A stretch of 64,000 nucleotides of DNA from Wenxinia marina DSM 24838 (GCF_000379485.1 NZ_KB902313.1:1-64000), one strand, 5' to 3'; counted from the stretch's first letter, positions 17,048 to 27,477 are shown. Notes: generated from the letters alone by a model not told the origin. Numbers and translations: made by a program.

Positions 17048-17796
17048 CACGCCTCCCGCGGGGGCGCGACCAGCGGGAACCCCGCCTCGGCCATCAGCCG
17101 GTCCGAGTTCGCCTCGATCTCGCTTTCGATCAGCGCCATGAACGGCGCCGCCGCCATGCCCGCCGGAATCCGCGGCAGGAACTCGATGACCGCGGTGCCG
17201 GGGCGGCGAAGGATACCCCGGCGCGGCCAGAACAGGCCGACGTTGCAGGCGACGGGCACGCAGTCCTGCCCCAGTTCGCCGTACAGGACGCTGGTGCCGA
17301 TCTTGTAGGGCGCCTTCTCGCCGGGCGCGAGGCGCGTGCCCTGGGGATAGATTATCAGCTGCCCCGGATCCGCCCGGCCCGCGTTGACGTCCGCGATCAT
17401 CTTCTTGATCGCCTGGGCCCGGCGGCCCCGGTCCACCGGGATGCAGCCGATGCGCAGGGCGAACCAGCCGAGGATCGGGGCACGGGTCAGCTCCTTCTTC
17501 ATGATGAACTTGCCGCGCGGCAGCGCGGCGTACAGCATGATGATGTCGAGGAACGACTGGTGCTTGGACGCGATCAGGCAGGCGCCGTCCGGCGGCGTGC
17601 CGCGCACCTCGGACCTGAGGCCCAGCATCAGGTCGGCGAGGCGCAGGACGAACCGGCTCCACCCCCGGCAGGCGGCGACGGCGCCGTCTCGCGAGCGCAG
17701 GGCGGCGGGCAGGTACCACAGGCCGTAGGGGACCATCGCGGCGTAGATGATGCCGCTGAAGAGCAGCGACTTCAGCCACTGCCAGCCGGTTCTCAC
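17047..17796 (-). CDS. plsC: 1-acyl-sn-glycerol-3-phosphate acyltransferase
   Basis: A 249-residue membrane-associated acyltransferase of phospholipid synthesis (lysophosphatidate to phosphatidate). It has an N-terminal hydrophobic segment (about 8-30), the catalytic ASKHQSFLD (H-x4-D, near residue 75), IGCIPVDRG and the substrate-binding YPQGTR. The start is a GTG overlapping the ftsX stop (GTGA); its own stop overlaps the next start. So it is the third of four coupled genes after ftsE and ftsX. Confidence 0.93.
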   Translation of the reverse strand: MRTGWQWLKSLLFSGIIYAAMVPYGLWYLPAALRSRDGAVAACRGWSRFVLRLADLMLGLRSEVRGTPPDGACLIASKHQSFLDIIMLYAALPRGKFIMKKELTRAPILGWFALRIGCIPVDRGRRAQAIKKMIADVNAGRADPGQLIIYPQGTRLAPGEKAPYKIGTSVLYGELGQDCVPVACNVGLFWPRRGILRRPGTAVIEFLPRIPAGMAAAPFMALIESEIEANSDRLMAEAGFPLVAPPREA

Positions 17797-18695
17797 GCCT
17801 GCTCCCTCAAGGAGCGCAGGGCGGCGGCGCGGGTGGCGAAGAACGCGACGATGCCGGCCAGCGGCGGGATCAGGACCGGCCACAGCCAGCCTGCCCCCTC
17901 GAAGCCGAGGCCCGACAGGAACCCGCCCGCCACGTCCCGCCGCGGCAGCAGCAGGACGGCGGCGAGACCCGCGACGGTGCCGGCGCCCGCACCGGTCAGC
18001 GCGCGCAGGGTGAAGCGGCGGACGAAGGCGCGCGCGATGTAGACGTCGCGCGCCCCGACGAGGCGGAGCACGCGGATCACCTGCGCATTGGCGGCCAGCG
18101 CCGCCTGCGCCGCCAGCGTGATCATCGCGGCCATCGACGCGAAGATCAGCGCCACCGACAGCGCCCCGATCAGCCGCAGCCGGCCCGCCGCCGCCACCAG
18201 CGGCTCGCGCCAGGCGGCGTGATCGTCCAGCACCGCGCCCGGCACCTCGGCCGACAGGCGGGCGCGCAGGCCGGCGGGATCGTAGCCCTCGCCCTCCTCC
18301 ACGATCTCGATCAGCTGCGGCACCGGCAGGCTCTCGACCGGCAGGTCGGGGCCGAACCACGGCTCCAGCAGCTGGCGCTGCTCGTCGGCGGTCAGGGCGC
18401 GGGCGTCGGCGACGCCCGGCGTCTCCTCCAGCACCCGCAGGGCGGCTTGCGTCTGCAGCTGCACCTGTCCGGCGGGCGCGCTGATGCGCAGGGTCGAGGT
18501 CCGGGCCAGTTCCTCCCCCCAGCGCGCGGCGAGGCGGCCGGTGGTGGTGGACAGCGCCAGCGCGAAGACCGCGAGGAACGCCATCGCGCCGGCGGTGAAC
18601 AGGGTCAGCCGCGCGGTGAAGCCGGTGGGCGGCACCGCCTTGTCCGCCTGCGGGTCGCCCGCGAGCAGCGACAGGATCATGCCGAACCGCCTCAC
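17793..18695 (-). CDS. ftsX: Cell-division ABC transporter permease FtsX
   Basis: A 300-residue permease that with FtsE controls septal peptidoglycan hydrolases. One membrane segment lies near 32-50, a large periplasmic domain at about 55-170, and three more segments at about 175-197, 225-245 and 265-285: the usual FtsX topology. The N-terminal cytoplasmic tail is short. The start is a GTG overlapping the ftsE stop (GTGA); an ATG five codons later (18680) is an alternative. Confidence 0.92.
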   Translation of the reverse strand: MRRFGMILSLLAGDPQADKAVPPTGFTARLTLFTAGAMAFLAVFALALSTTTGRLAARWGEELARTSTLRISAPAGQVQLQTQAALRVLEETPGVADARALTADEQRQLLEPWFGPDLPVESLPVPQLIEIVEEGEGYDPAGLRARLSAEVPGAVLDDHAAWREPLVAAAGRLRLIGALSVALIFASMAAMITLAAQAALAANAQVIRVLRLVGARDVYIARAFVRRFTLRALTGAGAGTVAGLAAVLLLPRRDVAGGFLSGLGFEGAGWLWPVLIPPLAGIVAFFATRAAALRSLREQA

Positions 18696-19366
18696 AGGTC
18701 GGCCCCCGCCACCTGAAGCCGGCCGCCCCGCAGACGAAGCACCCGGCTCTGCACCTGCGCCTTGGCGGCGCGGATCAAATTGAGGTCATGGGTCGCGACG
18801 AGGACCGCCTTGCCCATGCGGTTCAGCTCGATCAGCAGGCGCAGCAGGCGCTGCGACATCTCCCAGTCGATGTTGCCCGTGGGCTCGTCCGCCAGCACCA
18901 CGTCCGGCGACATGATGACGGCGCGGGCCAGCGCGGCGCGCTGCCTCTCGCCTCCCGACAGCTGCGGCGGCAGCTGTTCGGCCTGGGCCGACAGGCCGAC
19001 CCAGTTGAGAAGATCCGGCAGATTGCCCGCCGCCTCGGACTGGCGGCCGGCCACGGTCAGCGGCAGCGCGACGTTCTCGGACAGCGGCAGATGGTCGAGG
19101 AACTGGCAGTCCTGGTGCACCACGCCGATGCGCCGCCGCGCCAGCGCCACGCCGTCGCGGTCGATGCCGCGGGCGTCCTGACCGAACAGGGTGACGGTGC
19201 CCGAAGTGGCGCGCAGATCGCCGTAGCAGAGCTTCAGCAAGGTGGTCTTGCCGGCGCCCGAGGGGCCGGTGAGGAACTGGAACGAGCACGGCGCCAGCTG
19301 CAGCGACAGCTGCGAGAACAGCTCGCCCCCGCCGTAGCTGTAGGACACGTCCTTCAGTTCGATCAC
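18692..19366 (-). CDS. ftsE: Cell-division ABC transporter ATP-binding protein FtsE
   Basis: A 224-residue ATPase. It shows Walker A GPSGAGKTTLL, Q-loop region VVHQDCQFLDHL, signature LSGGERQRAALARA, Walker B VVLADEPTGNID and the H-loop ATHDLNL. The second GTG (19366) was taken as start because IELKDVSYSYGGGEL matches family N-termini and a GGGGA ribosome site lies seven bases upstream; an upstream GTG would add eight residues. It forms the FtsEX complex with the next gene at the division site. Confidence 0.94.
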   Translation of the reverse strand: MIELKDVSYSYGGGELFSQLSLQLAPCSFQFLTGPSGAGKTTLLKLCYGDLRATSGTVTLFGQDARGIDRDGVALARRRIGVVHQDCQFLDHLPLSENVALPLTVAGRQSEAAGNLPDLLNWVGLSAQAEQLPPQLSGGERQRAALARAVIMSPDVVLADEPTGNIDWEMSQRLLRLLIELNRMGKAVLVATHDLNLIRAAKAQVQSRVLRLRGGRLQVAGADL

Positions 19367-19551
19367 GTCAGGGTCCCCACCTCGGACCACCGGGGCCCGC
19401 GCGCCCTTGTGCCGAAAAGGTCGCGCCAGTTCAATCGGGTGCGGGGGAACGAATCGTTAAACCTTGGCCCCCGCCCCGCGGATTGCTAGGCTCCGCGCCA
19501 CCGAACAAGAGCAGGAGACACTTCCTGCCGGCGAGGCATGGGACGACGAGC

Positions 19552-20619
19552 ATGCGGCTGATCTGCCCGAACTGCGACGCGCGCTACGAGGTGCCGGACG
19601 ACGCGATCCCGGTCGGCGGGCGCGAGGTCCAGTGCTCGAACTGCGGCCATACCTGGCTGGAACGGCCGGGCGCATCCGACGGCGGCGAGGGCGCGGCCAT
19701 CGTGCCGCCGGAGATGCCGCCCGTTCACGACGACGGCGAGGAGCCGGATCCGGAGCCGATGCTCGACCCCGAGGAGGAGGACGATCTCGCGGACGCCGCG
19801 GCCGAACCGTGGGCCGAGCCGGAGCCGGAGCCGATCGTCGCACCACAGGATGAGACGAGGTCCGATTTCGTGGAGACGGACGCGGCTGACGCTCACGTCG
19901 CTGCCGTCGACCCGCGGGACGACGAGGACGGGGACGGGACCGAGGCGGACGATCCGGCCGAAGAGGCCGTCGCGCCCGGCATCGCCGCCGCGGCGATGGC
20001 CCGTCGCCAGACCGTCTCTCCCGACGTGCAGCAGATCCTGCGCGAGGAAGCCGCCCGCGAGGAGGCCGCCCGGCGTGCCGCGCGAGAGACCTTCGGAACG
20101 CAGGAGGATCTCAACCTCGACGCGCCGCCGCCGCCCTCGCCGCCGGACACCCTGTCCGCCGTCCCCACCGCCCCTGTCCCCGGCGACGAGCAGCGCGCGG
20201 AGGAGAGCCGCCGCCGCATGGCGCGGATTAAGGGCGAGCCGGCGCCGCCGACCTCGGCCGCGGTCACCGGCGGCCCCGCCGCGCGGCGCGACCTGCTGCC
20301 CGACATCGAGGAGATCAACTCCACCCTGCGGCCGCGGACCGAGCGGGCGCCGCCGCCCGCGCCGGAGCCGACCGAGGGCGAGCGGCGCGAGAAGGAATGG
20401 CGCCGCGGTTTCCGCCTCGGCTTCGGCATCGTGGCGATCGTGATGGTGCTTCTCGCCGCCGTCTACATTCAGGCGCCGCGGATCGCGGCGTGGCTGCCGG
20501 CGGCCGCGCCCGCGCTGGGCGGCTATGTCGAGGCGGTGGACGAGGGGCGGCTGTGGCTGGACCTGACGGTGCAGGGCTTCCTCGACGGCGACACCGCCGC
20601 GGCGGACGACGCCGGCTAG
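19552..20619 (+). CDS. MJ0042-type zinc-ribbon membrane protein
   Basis: A 355-residue protein. The N-terminus MRLICPNCDARYEVPDDAI and CSNCGHTW form a zinc ribbon with two CxxC pairs (residues 5-8 and 30-33). A long acidic, proline- and alanine-rich disordered region follows (about 45-285), then one membrane helix (about 293-312: FGIVAIVMVLLAAVYIQ) and a short C-terminal part. Such proteins are widespread in Rhodobacteraceae divergent from ftsE; their role is unknown, perhaps envelope regulation. The start is at the ribbon motif; an upstream ATG would add 23 residues. Confidence 0.85.
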   Translation: MRLICPNCDARYEVPDDAIPVGGREVQCSNCGHTWLERPGASDGGEGAAIVPPEMPPVHDDGEEPDPEPMLDPEEEDDLADAAAEPWAEPEPEPIVAPQDETRSDFVETDAADAHVAAVDPRDDEDGDGTEADDPAEEAVAPGIAAAAMARRQTVSPDVQQILREEAAREEAARRAARETFGTQEDLNLDAPPPPSPPDTLSAVPTAPVPGDEQRAEESRRRMARIKGEPAPPTSAAVTGGPAARRDLLPDIEEINSTLRPRTERAPPPAPEPTEGERREKEWRRGFRLGFGIVAIVMVLLAAVYIQAPRIAAWLPAAAPALGGYVEAVDEGRLWLDLTVQGFLDGDTAAADDAG

Positions 20620-21140
20620 TTGCCGGCGGGCGGCGCCGTGGGGACCGTGATCCCGGCGGCGCGGAACCTCTCCAGTTCGGCGTAGGCGTCGAGGGCCTGG
20701 CTGCGATAGGCGCGGTAGTACAAATCGCTGCCGAACAGGTTGAACGCCTGCAGGTACGAGGCCCGGCCGCGGAACGCGGCGTCCTCGTTCGCGACCACCT
20801 GCCGGATGTCGGCGGTCACGCCCCCCTGCGAGACGGCGGCGACGAGCGCCGCGTCCCGCGCCGGCACACCGCCCGCGACGGCGGCGCCGGGATTGCCGTT
20901 CATCGCGACGACGGCATCGCTGAGCGGCGCGATGTCGGCGCGGTTTCGCCCGCCCGGCGTCGGCGGCGGCAGGGCCGTCGTCGCGGGCAGCTGCAGCGGC
21001 CGCTGCGGCATGATCGAGAACTCGTCGGGCCCGCCGCCGGGCGCGTCCAGCTGGTGCAGGCTCCCGTCGGTCGCGGTGCAGGCGCCCAGCGCCGCCAGCG
21101 CGGCGGCCAGGACCAGGCTCTTGCCGTGTGCCGTCCTCAC
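20616..21140 (-). CDS. DUF3035 lipoprotein
   Basis: A 174-residue lipoprotein with a signal peptide ending in a lipobox-like LGAC. The mature part has GGGPDEFSIMPQRPLQLP, PPPTPGGRNRADIAP and the C-terminal YAELERFRAAG pattern of the DUF3035 family, often encoded beside lspA in Rhodobacteraceae and possibly tied to the outer-membrane assembly machinery. The GTG start at 21140 gives a normal signal peptide and has an AAGGGA ribosome site; an ATG at 21179 would give an overlong n-region. Convergent with the zinc-ribbon gene, with overlapping stops. Confidence 0.85.
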   Translation of the reverse strand: MRTAHGKSLVLAAALAALGACTATDGSLHQLDAPGGGPDEFSIMPQRPLQLPATTALPPPTPGGRNRADIAPLSDAVVAMNGNPGAAVAGGVPARDAALVAAVSQGGVTADIRQVVANEDAAFRGRASYLQAFNLFGSDLYYRAYRSQALDAYAELERFRAAGITVPTAPPAGN

Positions 21141-21199
21141 CCGTGTTCCCTTCCCGTCTCCGTCCCGTGCCGCCGTCATAGCCCAGCCGCCGCGCCCCG

Positions 21200-21691
21200 T
21201 CACGTCTTGCGGCGTTTCGGGCGTTTCGCCCCGTCCTTGCCGTCGCCGGGGAACACCACCAGCCCCAGCGCGCCGAAGAACACCGCGATGTCCGCGACGT
21301 TGAAGGCGTAGGGGTTCTCGATCCCGCAGCAGGACATGTTGAGGAAGTCCGCGACCGCGCCGTAGAGGATGCGGTCCACCACGTTGCCGATCGCGCCGCC
21401 GACCAGCAGGCCGGCGGAGACGTGCATCCACTTGCCCCCGTCGCCGCGCCAGACCCAGGTCAGCACCAGCGCCGAGACGGTCACCGCGACGGCCACCAGC
21501 ACCCAGCGCATGTCGGCCTCGCCGAAGAGGCCGAAGTTCACGCCCCGGTTCCACGCCATGCGGAAGTTCAGCAGCGGGGGGACGACGTCGATCGCCTGCC
21601 GCTCCATCAGGTTCAGCGCGTGGACGACGAGGTACTTCGTCGCCTGGTCGGCGAGGAACACCCAGAAGGCGGTCCAGAGGGTGAGCCGCAT
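21200..21691 (-). CDS. lspA: Lipoprotein signal peptidase (signal peptidase II)
   Basis: A 163-residue inner-membrane aspartic protease that cuts prolipoprotein signal peptides before the lipidated cysteine. Four membrane segments are visible; catalytic aspartates are Asp115 (AVADF) and Asp134 (FNVADIAVF), and NRGVNFGLF is the conserved loop. The basic tail (KRPKRRKT) is cytoplasmic. It lies between purH and the DUF3035 lipoprotein, itself a likely substrate. Confidence 0.97.
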   Translation of the reverse strand: MRLTLWTAFWVFLADQATKYLVVHALNLMERQAIDVVPPLLNFRMAWNRGVNFGLFGEADMRWVLVAVAVTVSALVLTWVWRGDGGKWMHVSAGLLVGGAIGNVVDRILYGAVADFLNMSCCGIENPYAFNVADIAVFFGALGLVVFPGDGKDGAKRPKRRKT

Positions 21692-21701
21692 CGGTCCTCC
21701 T

Positions 21702-23318
21702 TCAGTGCCGGAAATGGCGCATGCCGGTGAACACCATGGCGATGCCCGCCGCGTCAGCCGCCGCGATCACCTCGTCGTCGCGCATCGACCCGCCGGGCTG
21801 GATCACGCAGGTCGCGCCCGCCTCGACCGCCTCCATCAGGCCGTCGGGGAACGGAAAGAAGGCGTCCGAGGCGACGGCCGATCCCTGTGCCGGCGACGCC
21901 GGCAGGCCCAGCGCGTCGGCCATCCGCTGCGCCTTGCGCGCTGCGATCATGGCGCTGTCGACGCGGCTCATCTGGCCGGCGCCGATGCCGACGGTGGCGA
22001 GGTCGCGGGCGTAGACGATCGCGTTCGACTTCACGTGCTTGGCGACGGTCCAGGCGAACATCAGGTCCGCCATCTGCGCCTCCGTCGGCTGCGCCTGCGT
22101 CACCACGCGCAGGTCCGCCGGCTCCACCCGCCCCGCGTCGCGCTCCTGCACCAGGAAGCCGCCCGCCACCTGCCGCCAGGCGAGGCCGGGCGCGCGGGCG
22201 TCGGGCAGGCTGTCCGTCGTGAGGAGGCGCAGGTTCTTCTTGGCCGCGAACGCCGCGACCGCGCCCTCGTCGGCGCCGGGGGCGATCACGACCTCGGTGA
22301 AGATGCCCGCGATCTCCTCCGCCGTCGCGGCTTCGAGCGGGCCGTTCAGCGCGACGATCCCGCCATAGGCGGAGGTGCGGTCACAGTCGAAGGCCTTGCG
22401 GTACGCCTCGGCCAGCGTGGCGCCGCGGGCGACGCCGCAGGGATTGGCGTGCTTGACGATGACGCAGGCGGGGCCGTCCACCGGATCGAACTCGGCCACC
22501 AGCTCGAACGCGGCGTCGGTGTCGTTGATGTTGTTGTAGCTCAGCTCCTTGCCCTGCAGCTGCCGGGCGGTGGCGACGCCGGGGCGGGCCGAGCCGTCGG
22601 CGTAGAAGCTGGCGGACTGGTGCGGGTTCTCGCCGTAGCGCAGCGTCTGCGCCAGCGTCCCGGCCATCGCCCGCCGCCGCGGCGTCGCCTGCCCGATCGC
22701 GCCCGCCATCCAGGTCGAGACGGCGGCGTCGTAGGCGGCGGTCCGGGCGAAGGCGATCTGCGCCTGCCGCCGGCGGAAGTCGCGGCGGGTCGCGCCGTCG
22801 GCCGCGTCCAGTTCGGCCAGCAGCGCGTCGTAATCCTCGGGGTCGGTGAGGACCGTGACGTAATCGTGGTTCTTGGCCGCCGCGCGGATCATCGCGGGGC
22901 CGCCGATGTCGATGTTCTCGACGGCGGTGGCGTAGTCGGCACCGCCCGCGACGGTGGCCTCGAACGGGTAGAGGTTCACGACCAGCAGGTCGATCCCCTC
23001 GATCGCGTGCGCCTCCATCGCCGACCGGTGCTCCGCATCCTCGCGCACCGCCAGCAGTCCGCCATGCACCCTGGGATGCAGCGTCTTGACCCGCCCGTCC
23101 ATCATCTCGGGAAAGCCGGTCACATCCGCGACGTCCGTCACCTCCAGCCCCGCCTCCCGCAGCATCGCGGCCGAGCCGCCTGTGGAGACCAGCGCCACGC
23201 CGCGGCCCGCCAGCGCCGTCGCCAGCTCCACCAGCCCGGTCTTGTCCGACACCGAGATCAGCGCCCGCCGCAGGGGCGCGGCGTCGGGGGCGGGCGGCAG
23301 GGCTCTGGCGGTGACCAT
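21702..23318 (-). CDS. purH: Bifunctional AICAR transformylase / IMP cyclohydrolase
   Basis: Last two steps of IMP synthesis. The 538 residues are normal for the family. The N-terminal cyclohydrolase domain (about 18-160) has [11 protein letters not shown] and [13 protein letters not shown]; the transformylase domain holds [21 protein letters not shown] and, near the end, [10 protein letters not shown] and IQPGGSMRD. The start at MVTARALPP was chosen because upstream sequence belongs to an antisense-type frame. lspA follows 10 bp downstream; the heparinase-like gene ends 17 bp upstream. Confidence 0.97.
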   Translation of the reverse strand: MVTARALPPAPDAAPLRRALISVSDKTGLVELATALAGRGVALVSTGGSAAMLREAGLEVTDVADVTGFPEMMDGRVKTLHPRVHGGLLAVREDAEHRSAMEAHAIEGIDLLVVNLYPFEATVAGGADYATAVENIDIGGPAMIRAAAKNHDYVTVLTDPEDYDALLAELDAADGATRRDFRRRQAQIAFARTAAYDAAVSTWMAGAIGQATPRRRAMAGTLAQTLRYGENPHQSASFYADGSARPGVATARQLQGKELSYNNINDTDAAFELVAEFDPVDGPACVIVKHANPCGVARGATLAEAYRKAFDCDRTSAYGGIVALNGPLEAATAEEIAGIFTEVVIAPGADEGAVAAFAAKKNLRLLTTDSLPDARAPGLAWRQVAGGFLVQERDAGRVEPADLRVVTQAQPTEAQMADLMFAWTVAKHVKSNAIVYARDLATVGIGAGQMSRVDSAMIAARKAQRMADALGLPASPAQGSAVASDAFFPFPDGLMEAVEAGATCVIQPGGSMRDDEVIAAADAAGIAMVFTGMRHFRH

Positions 23319-23335
23319 GGGCGATCCTCTCGGCG

Positions 23336-25066
23336 TCAGTCGGCGTCCGAGCCGGCGGCCGGCGCGTAGTCCCGCACCGCGTCCGGCGTCTCGTGCGCCT
23401 TGGACAGCGACCAGCGCACGCGCGTCGCATAGGACATGGCGCGCCCGGATAAAACCACCTGCTGCGTCGCGCGGGGGCGCAGGCGCCCGCTTTCCAGGTA
23501 GACCGACTTCTCCAGCGTCATCCGCGCCGCGCCGTCCTGCCGGAACACCCAGATCTCGCCCGACCGCAGCGCGAGGCTGACGGCGTGGCCGCCGAGATCG
23601 AGCCCCGCCTCCACCTCGGGATGCAGGTGGAAGCGGACGGTCCAGCGCAGGCCGGCCAGCTTCTCGGCCTCCATCACGCGGTCGAAGACGGTCTCGTCGG
23701 CCTTGGTGAGGGTGGTGAGGACCTCCTCGCCCACGAGGCCCCGCCCGTCGAAGCCGAGGTCGAGCGTGCGGGCGTGGACCAGGCCGTGGCTGCGCCGCCA
23801 GCCGTCGTGGCTCAGCTCCAGCCGCGTGCCGTCGGCGAGCGCGGTCCATTCGGCCTGCACCGCCTGCGGGCCGTCGGCGATCAGGTCGGCGCCGGTCTCG
23901 CCATCGTCCGCGAGGCGGGCGGAGGAGACGCCGTCGATGCACAGGGTGGAATGCGACGGCGTCGCCCGCCCCGCGCGGCGCCAGTCCGGGCCGAAGCTGC
24001 GGCCCGAGCCGCAGTTCACGACGACCGGCCGCCGGGCCGAGGTCAGCTCGAACGCCAGCGTCGAGGCGTGCGCCTCGGCCGAGACCGCCCCCCGCGGCGG
24101 CGGCGCGGCGTCGGCGATCAGCGTCGTCCGGCCGCCCTGCATCCGGGCGAAGCCCATGGCGAGGCCGCCCGTTCGCCGCCCCCGCACGCCCGCCGCAGAC
24201 AGCGCCTGCTCCAGCCGGCCGTCGATGCCCCGCCCCCCGCCATGGAACCGCGCCAGCCCGCCGTCCGCGTGCCGCAGCGCCCGCAGCGTCGGCGCGATCC
24301 TCGTGATTGCCGCCGCGATCGCCTCGGGAACCGGCCGCCCCGCCTCGTCCAGCGCCTCCGCGGCCCAGGTGAGGAGCGTCAGCACCTCGAGGAGGTCCTC
24401 GGGGTTGCGGCTGGCGATCCCACCGTCGCCATCGACCTGATGGATGCACTCGCGCGACAGCGCGAGAATGGCCGGCGCGGCCAGATCCTCCTGCCCCTCC
24501 AGCGCGAGCGCGGCGTAGATCAGCCCGGTCAGCGCCTCGAACCGCGGCAGTCCCGGCGGGGCCGAGCGCCAGCGGCGGGACAGGAACAGGGTCTGCCCGC
24601 CGAGGCTGCGGAAGACCCGCTGCTGCGCGTCCGCCTCCCGGCCCTGCAGCAGGAAGATCGCGTGGGTGATCCAGCGGATCAGCCGCCGCCCGGTCAGGCC
24701 CGGCGTCCAGCCCGGCCCCTGCCCCCCGCCATACCGGTCGAGCCAGGCCCCCTGCCAGTCCTGCGCCCGGGCCCGGGCCCGGCTGTCGCCCACGGCCGCC
24801 AGATCGTCCAGCCAGCCGAACCCGTGCAGCTCGGCCTCCGCCGGGCGCCCCGACACGGCGTCCCACGGCGCCTCGGCCCCCAGCTGCAGCAGCTCGCCCC
24901 CGATCAGGAGGTTGCCGGCGACGATCTGCCGACCGCGGGCGAAATGGCCGACGGTGCGCGGCTCGGGCATCGTGTGGAAGGCGGCCGCGGTGCCGCGCCG
25001 GGCCGAGCGACGGGCCTCGACCCGGTCGAGCAGCCGGGCCAGACGGCCGGTCCACCTGTCGCGCAT
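23336..25066 (-). CDS. Heparinase II/III family protein
   Basis: A 576-residue protein with a mainly helical N-terminal half (toroid-like, about 60-320) and a beta-sandwich C-terminal half (about 330-560) carrying [12 protein letters not shown] and [18 protein letters not shown]. Heparinase II/III domain proteins are polysaccharide lyases by homology. In Rhodobacteraceae this gene sits with rsmB, purH and lspA, and its real substrate is unknown (capsule or peptidoglycan-related sugar are possibilities). No signal peptide is seen. An ATG at 25066 is preferred to a TTG two codons upstream. Confidence 0.85.
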   Translation of the reverse strand: MRDRWTGRLARLLDRVEARRSARRGTAAAFHTMPEPRTVGHFARGRQIVAGNLLIGGELLQLGAEAPWDAVSGRPAEAELHGFGWLDDLAAVGDSRARARAQDWQGAWLDRYGGGQGPGWTPGLTGRRLIRWITHAIFLLQGREADAQQRVFRSLGGQTLFLSRRWRSAPPGLPRFEALTGLIYAALALEGQEDLAAPAILALSRECIHQVDGDGGIASRNPEDLLEVLTLLTWAAEALDEAGRPVPEAIAAAITRIAPTLRALRHADGGLARFHGGGRGIDGRLEQALSAAGVRGRRTGGLAMGFARMQGGRTTLIADAAPPPRGAVSAEAHASTLAFELTSARRPVVVNCGSGRSFGPDWRRAGRATPSHSTLCIDGVSSARLADDGETGADLIADGPQAVQAEWTALADGTRLELSHDGWRRSHGLVHARTLDLGFDGRGLVGEEVLTTLTKADETVFDRVMEAEKLAGLRWTVRFHLHPEVEAGLDLGGHAVSLALRSGEIWVFRQDGAARMTLEKSVYLESGRLRPRATQQVVLSGRAMSYATRVRWSLSKAHETPDAVRDYAPAAGSDAD

Positions 25067-25162
25067 GCCCAAGAGCCGCCTCGCCTCGCCGGGGCCGTTG
25101 GCCGGCCCGTTCTTGAAGGGGAAGGATACCCCAGCGGGCGCCCTGCGTCCATCGCGCGGGGG

Positions 25163-26464
25163 TCAGGCCCGGCGGAGCCGCGCCATGTAGAAGCCGTCGA
25201 TGCCGCCGCGCCCGGCCCAGTGGTGCGGCAGGACACGAAGCCCGCCCTCGGGCGAGGACCAGCGGGCGTCGATCCAGGCACCCTCCGGCGGCTCGGCCCT
25301 GACGCCCTCATGCCGCTCCACCGCCGCCCGGACCTGCGCCTCGCCCTCCTCCGGCAGCAGCGAGCAGGTGCAGAAGACGAGCCGCCCGCCGGGGCCGAGC
25401 AGGGCCAGCGCCCGGTCGATCATCCGCGCCTGCAGGCCGATCAGGTCGCCCAGCCCCTCGCCGGACCGGGCGAACGGCAGGTCGGGGTGGCGGCGGATCG
25501 TGCCGGTCGCGCTGCAGGGCGCGTCGAGGAGGATCGCGTCGAACGGCCCGCCCTCCCACGTCAGCGCGTCGGCGACGACCACCTCCGCCGGCAGCCGCGT
25601 CCGGGCCAGGTTCTCCCGCAGCCGCCCCAGCCGCTCGTCCGACAGGTCGAGCGCGGTCACCTCCGCCCCCGTGGCGGCGAGCTGCATCGTCTTGCCGCCC
25701 GGCGCGGCGCAGAGGTCCAGCACCCGCTCGCCCGGGCGCGGGTCCAGCAGCCGCACCGGCAGCGCCGCGGCGGCGTCCTGCACCCACCAGTCGCCCGCGT
25801 CGTAGCCCGGCAGGGCCGACACCTGCCCCGCCCCGTCCAGCCGCACCGATCCCGTCGGCAGCAGCGTCCCGCCGAGCGAATGCGCCAGCACCGCCGGATC
25901 GCCCCTGGCGGTGAGATCCAGCGGCGGCGGCATCGCATGCACCGCCTCCATCGCGGCCACCGTCTCGGCCCCCCAGGCCCGCACCAGCGGCCCGCGCAGC
26001 CACTTCGGCAGGCGCGGCGCCGGCAGGTCGGCCCAGCGCGCCTCGGCGTCGGGGGACAGCCGGCGCAGGACCGCGTTCACGAGGCCCCGCGCCCCGGCGG
26101 TGCGCTTGCCGCGGCCGGCGATGCCGACGAGGTCGTTCACCACGCCGTGCGCCGCCGCGCCGTGCGCCAGCTCCACCGCGCCGAGGCGCAGGATGTTGAG
26201 CACCGGCATCGGCGGCCGCCGCTCCACCAGCGGCGCCAGCAGCGCGTCGGCGCGGGCGAGGCCGCGCAGCGTGTCGGTGGCGAGGCGCTGGGCGCGGGCG
26301 CGGTCGGGCGGATCGAGGGGGGCGAGGACGGGGGCGGCGTCGGAGAGGAGCCGGCGCTCGGCGAGGACAAGGGTCAGCAGGCGCAGCGCGGCCTGGCGGG
26401 CGGCGGCGCCGCCGGGGGCGGGCGCGGCGGGGCGCGCCGTGCGGTCCGGCCTGGTGCGGCGCAT
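25163..26464 (-). CDS. rsmB: RsmB/NOP-family RNA cytosine-C5 methyltransferase
   Basis: A 433-residue SAM-dependent enzyme. It has a NusB-like N-terminal domain (about 20-150) and a Rossmann methyltransferase domain with the SAM motif [11 protein letters not shown], catalytic cysteines in [16 protein letters not shown] and CTCSLLPEE. This is the layout of RsmB, which makes m5C967 in 16S rRNA; the exact target base is inferred. Divergent from the SDHAF4-like small gene. Confidence 0.9.
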   Translation of the reverse strand: MRRTRPDRTARPAAPAPGGAAARQAALRLLTLVLAERRLLSDAAPVLAPLDPPDRARAQRLATDTLRGLARADALLAPLVERRPPMPVLNILRLGAVELAHGAAAHGVVNDLVGIAGRGKRTAGARGLVNAVLRRLSPDAEARWADLPAPRLPKWLRGPLVRAWGAETVAAMEAVHAMPPPLDLTARGDPAVLAHSLGGTLLPTGSVRLDGAGQVSALPGYDAGDWWVQDAAAALPVRLLDPRPGERVLDLCAAPGGKTMQLAATGAEVTALDLSDERLGRLRENLARTRLPAEVVVADALTWEGGPFDAILLDAPCSATGTIRRHPDLPFARSGEGLGDLIGLQARMIDRALALLGPGGRLVFCTCSLLPEEGEAQVRAAVERHEGVRAEPPEGAWIDARWSSPEGGLRVLPHHWAGRGGIDGFYMARLRRA

Positions 26465-26547
26465 CGCCCGTCTCCCTTGCGACCCCGGCGGGGACCGCCC
26501 TATATCAGGGGAGAACCCCTTACAAGCTTGGCCTTGCCGGGACCGCC

Positions 26548-26721
26548 ATGACCCAACCGGACACCCTCCCCCCCGCCGCCCGCCGCGCCCTGCAGGAGGC
26601 CGAGGCCCGCCGCAAGGCGGCCGCGCCGCTGGACCTGCCGACCGAGCTCGGCGGCCGCGACGGGCCCGAGCCTGTGCGATTCGGCGACTGGGAGCGCAAG
26701 GGGATCGCCGTCGATTTCTGA
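26548..26721 (+). CDS. DUF1674 / SDHAF4-type succinate dehydrogenase assembly factor
   Basis: A 57-residue protein (MTQPDTLPPAARRALQEAEA at the start). The conserved end ELGGRDGPEPVRFGDWERKGIAVDF-type motif, here split as LPTELGGRDGPEP, RFGDWE and KGIAVDF, identifies DUF1674, the family of mitochondrial SDHAF4, which binds flavinylated SdhA before complex II assembly. Function in bacteria is inferred. It is divergent from rsmB across an 83-bp gap. No sdh genes are in the window. Confidence 0.85.
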   Translation: MTQPDTLPPAARRALQEAEARRKAAAPLDLPTELGGRDGPEPVRFGDWERKGIAVDF

Positions 26722-26752
26722 GCCGCGGCGCGGTCGTCCGGCCGCCCCGGCC

Positions 26753-27225
26753 CTACTGGTAGGGCACCGGCCGGGCGTCCGCCCGCAGGTACAGCGGGTG
26801 CCGCGGATGGCCGTCCTTCGTGAGGCCGAGGCAGAGCGGATCGCGCCCGGCCAGCATCGTTCGCACCTCGGCATCCCGCCCGGCGAGCGCGCCGTGGACG
26901 CCCCAGGCGCAGAGGACCGAGCCGGCCCCGCGCACCTCGCGCCGCAGGATGCGGTCGGTGCGCGGGCCGACCGGATCGGCGGCCTGCCGCAGCGCCTCCG
27001 GACGGGTGGCGCGGAAGGCGAAGAGGTTGCACACGACGAACCCCGGCCAGCCCCACAGACGCGTCCGCGCCTCGACCCGGGCGATGGTGGGGTCGTTCCG
27101 GTGCGCGTCCGCCGTGGCGGGGTTCAGCATGATCCACAGGAGCGGCGGGCCGTCGGCCAGCGGCGGGTCAGGCGGTAGCGGTAAAGGCCGCAGCGGGAGA
27201 CGTGGGCGGTGGAGTCGAAGGTCAC
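26753..27225 (-). pseudogene. DUF1643 gene with a one-base frameshift
   Basis: The N-terminal DUF1643 pattern, starting at a GTG (27225) as MTFDSTAHVSRCGLYRYRLTRRW, is in one frame. The rest (PPLLWIMLNPATADA, NDPTIARVEARTR, GFVVCNLFAFRAT, ending at TAG 26753) is in the next frame. Joining them needs one extra base at about 27155-27159, where TGGCC probably was TGGGCC. So this is either a recent single-base deletion or a sequencing error in a short G run. Families of DUF1643 are about this length with unknown function. The open frame through the region would give an odd Pro-rich N-terminus instead. Confidence 0.75.
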
Positions 27226-27477
27226 GGGGAGGGGGGGACGGCAAGCGGTCGTTCGCTGCGACGACGATCAACGCTGCGACGACGATGAACGTTGTGGAAG
27301 GGCGGGAAGCGCACCTTAGCTGCGAAGCCGAAATGCTTTGGGACAATCTGCGAAAGCGGACATCAGGGTGGAATGCGTGCTCTGAGCCCCGCATGCTGAG
27401 CAGTAGCCACGACGAGTGTCTGCCGCCACTCATTTCGACGCATCCGGGTCAGTCTTGGGACTAATGGAGGATTGACC

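Noticed and set aside
23585-26551. Very long open frame (988 codons) on the plus strand
   Set aside because: It lies antisense to the heparinase and rsmB genes, and is rich in Arg/Pro/Gly from the high GC content; no domain pattern or ribosome site.
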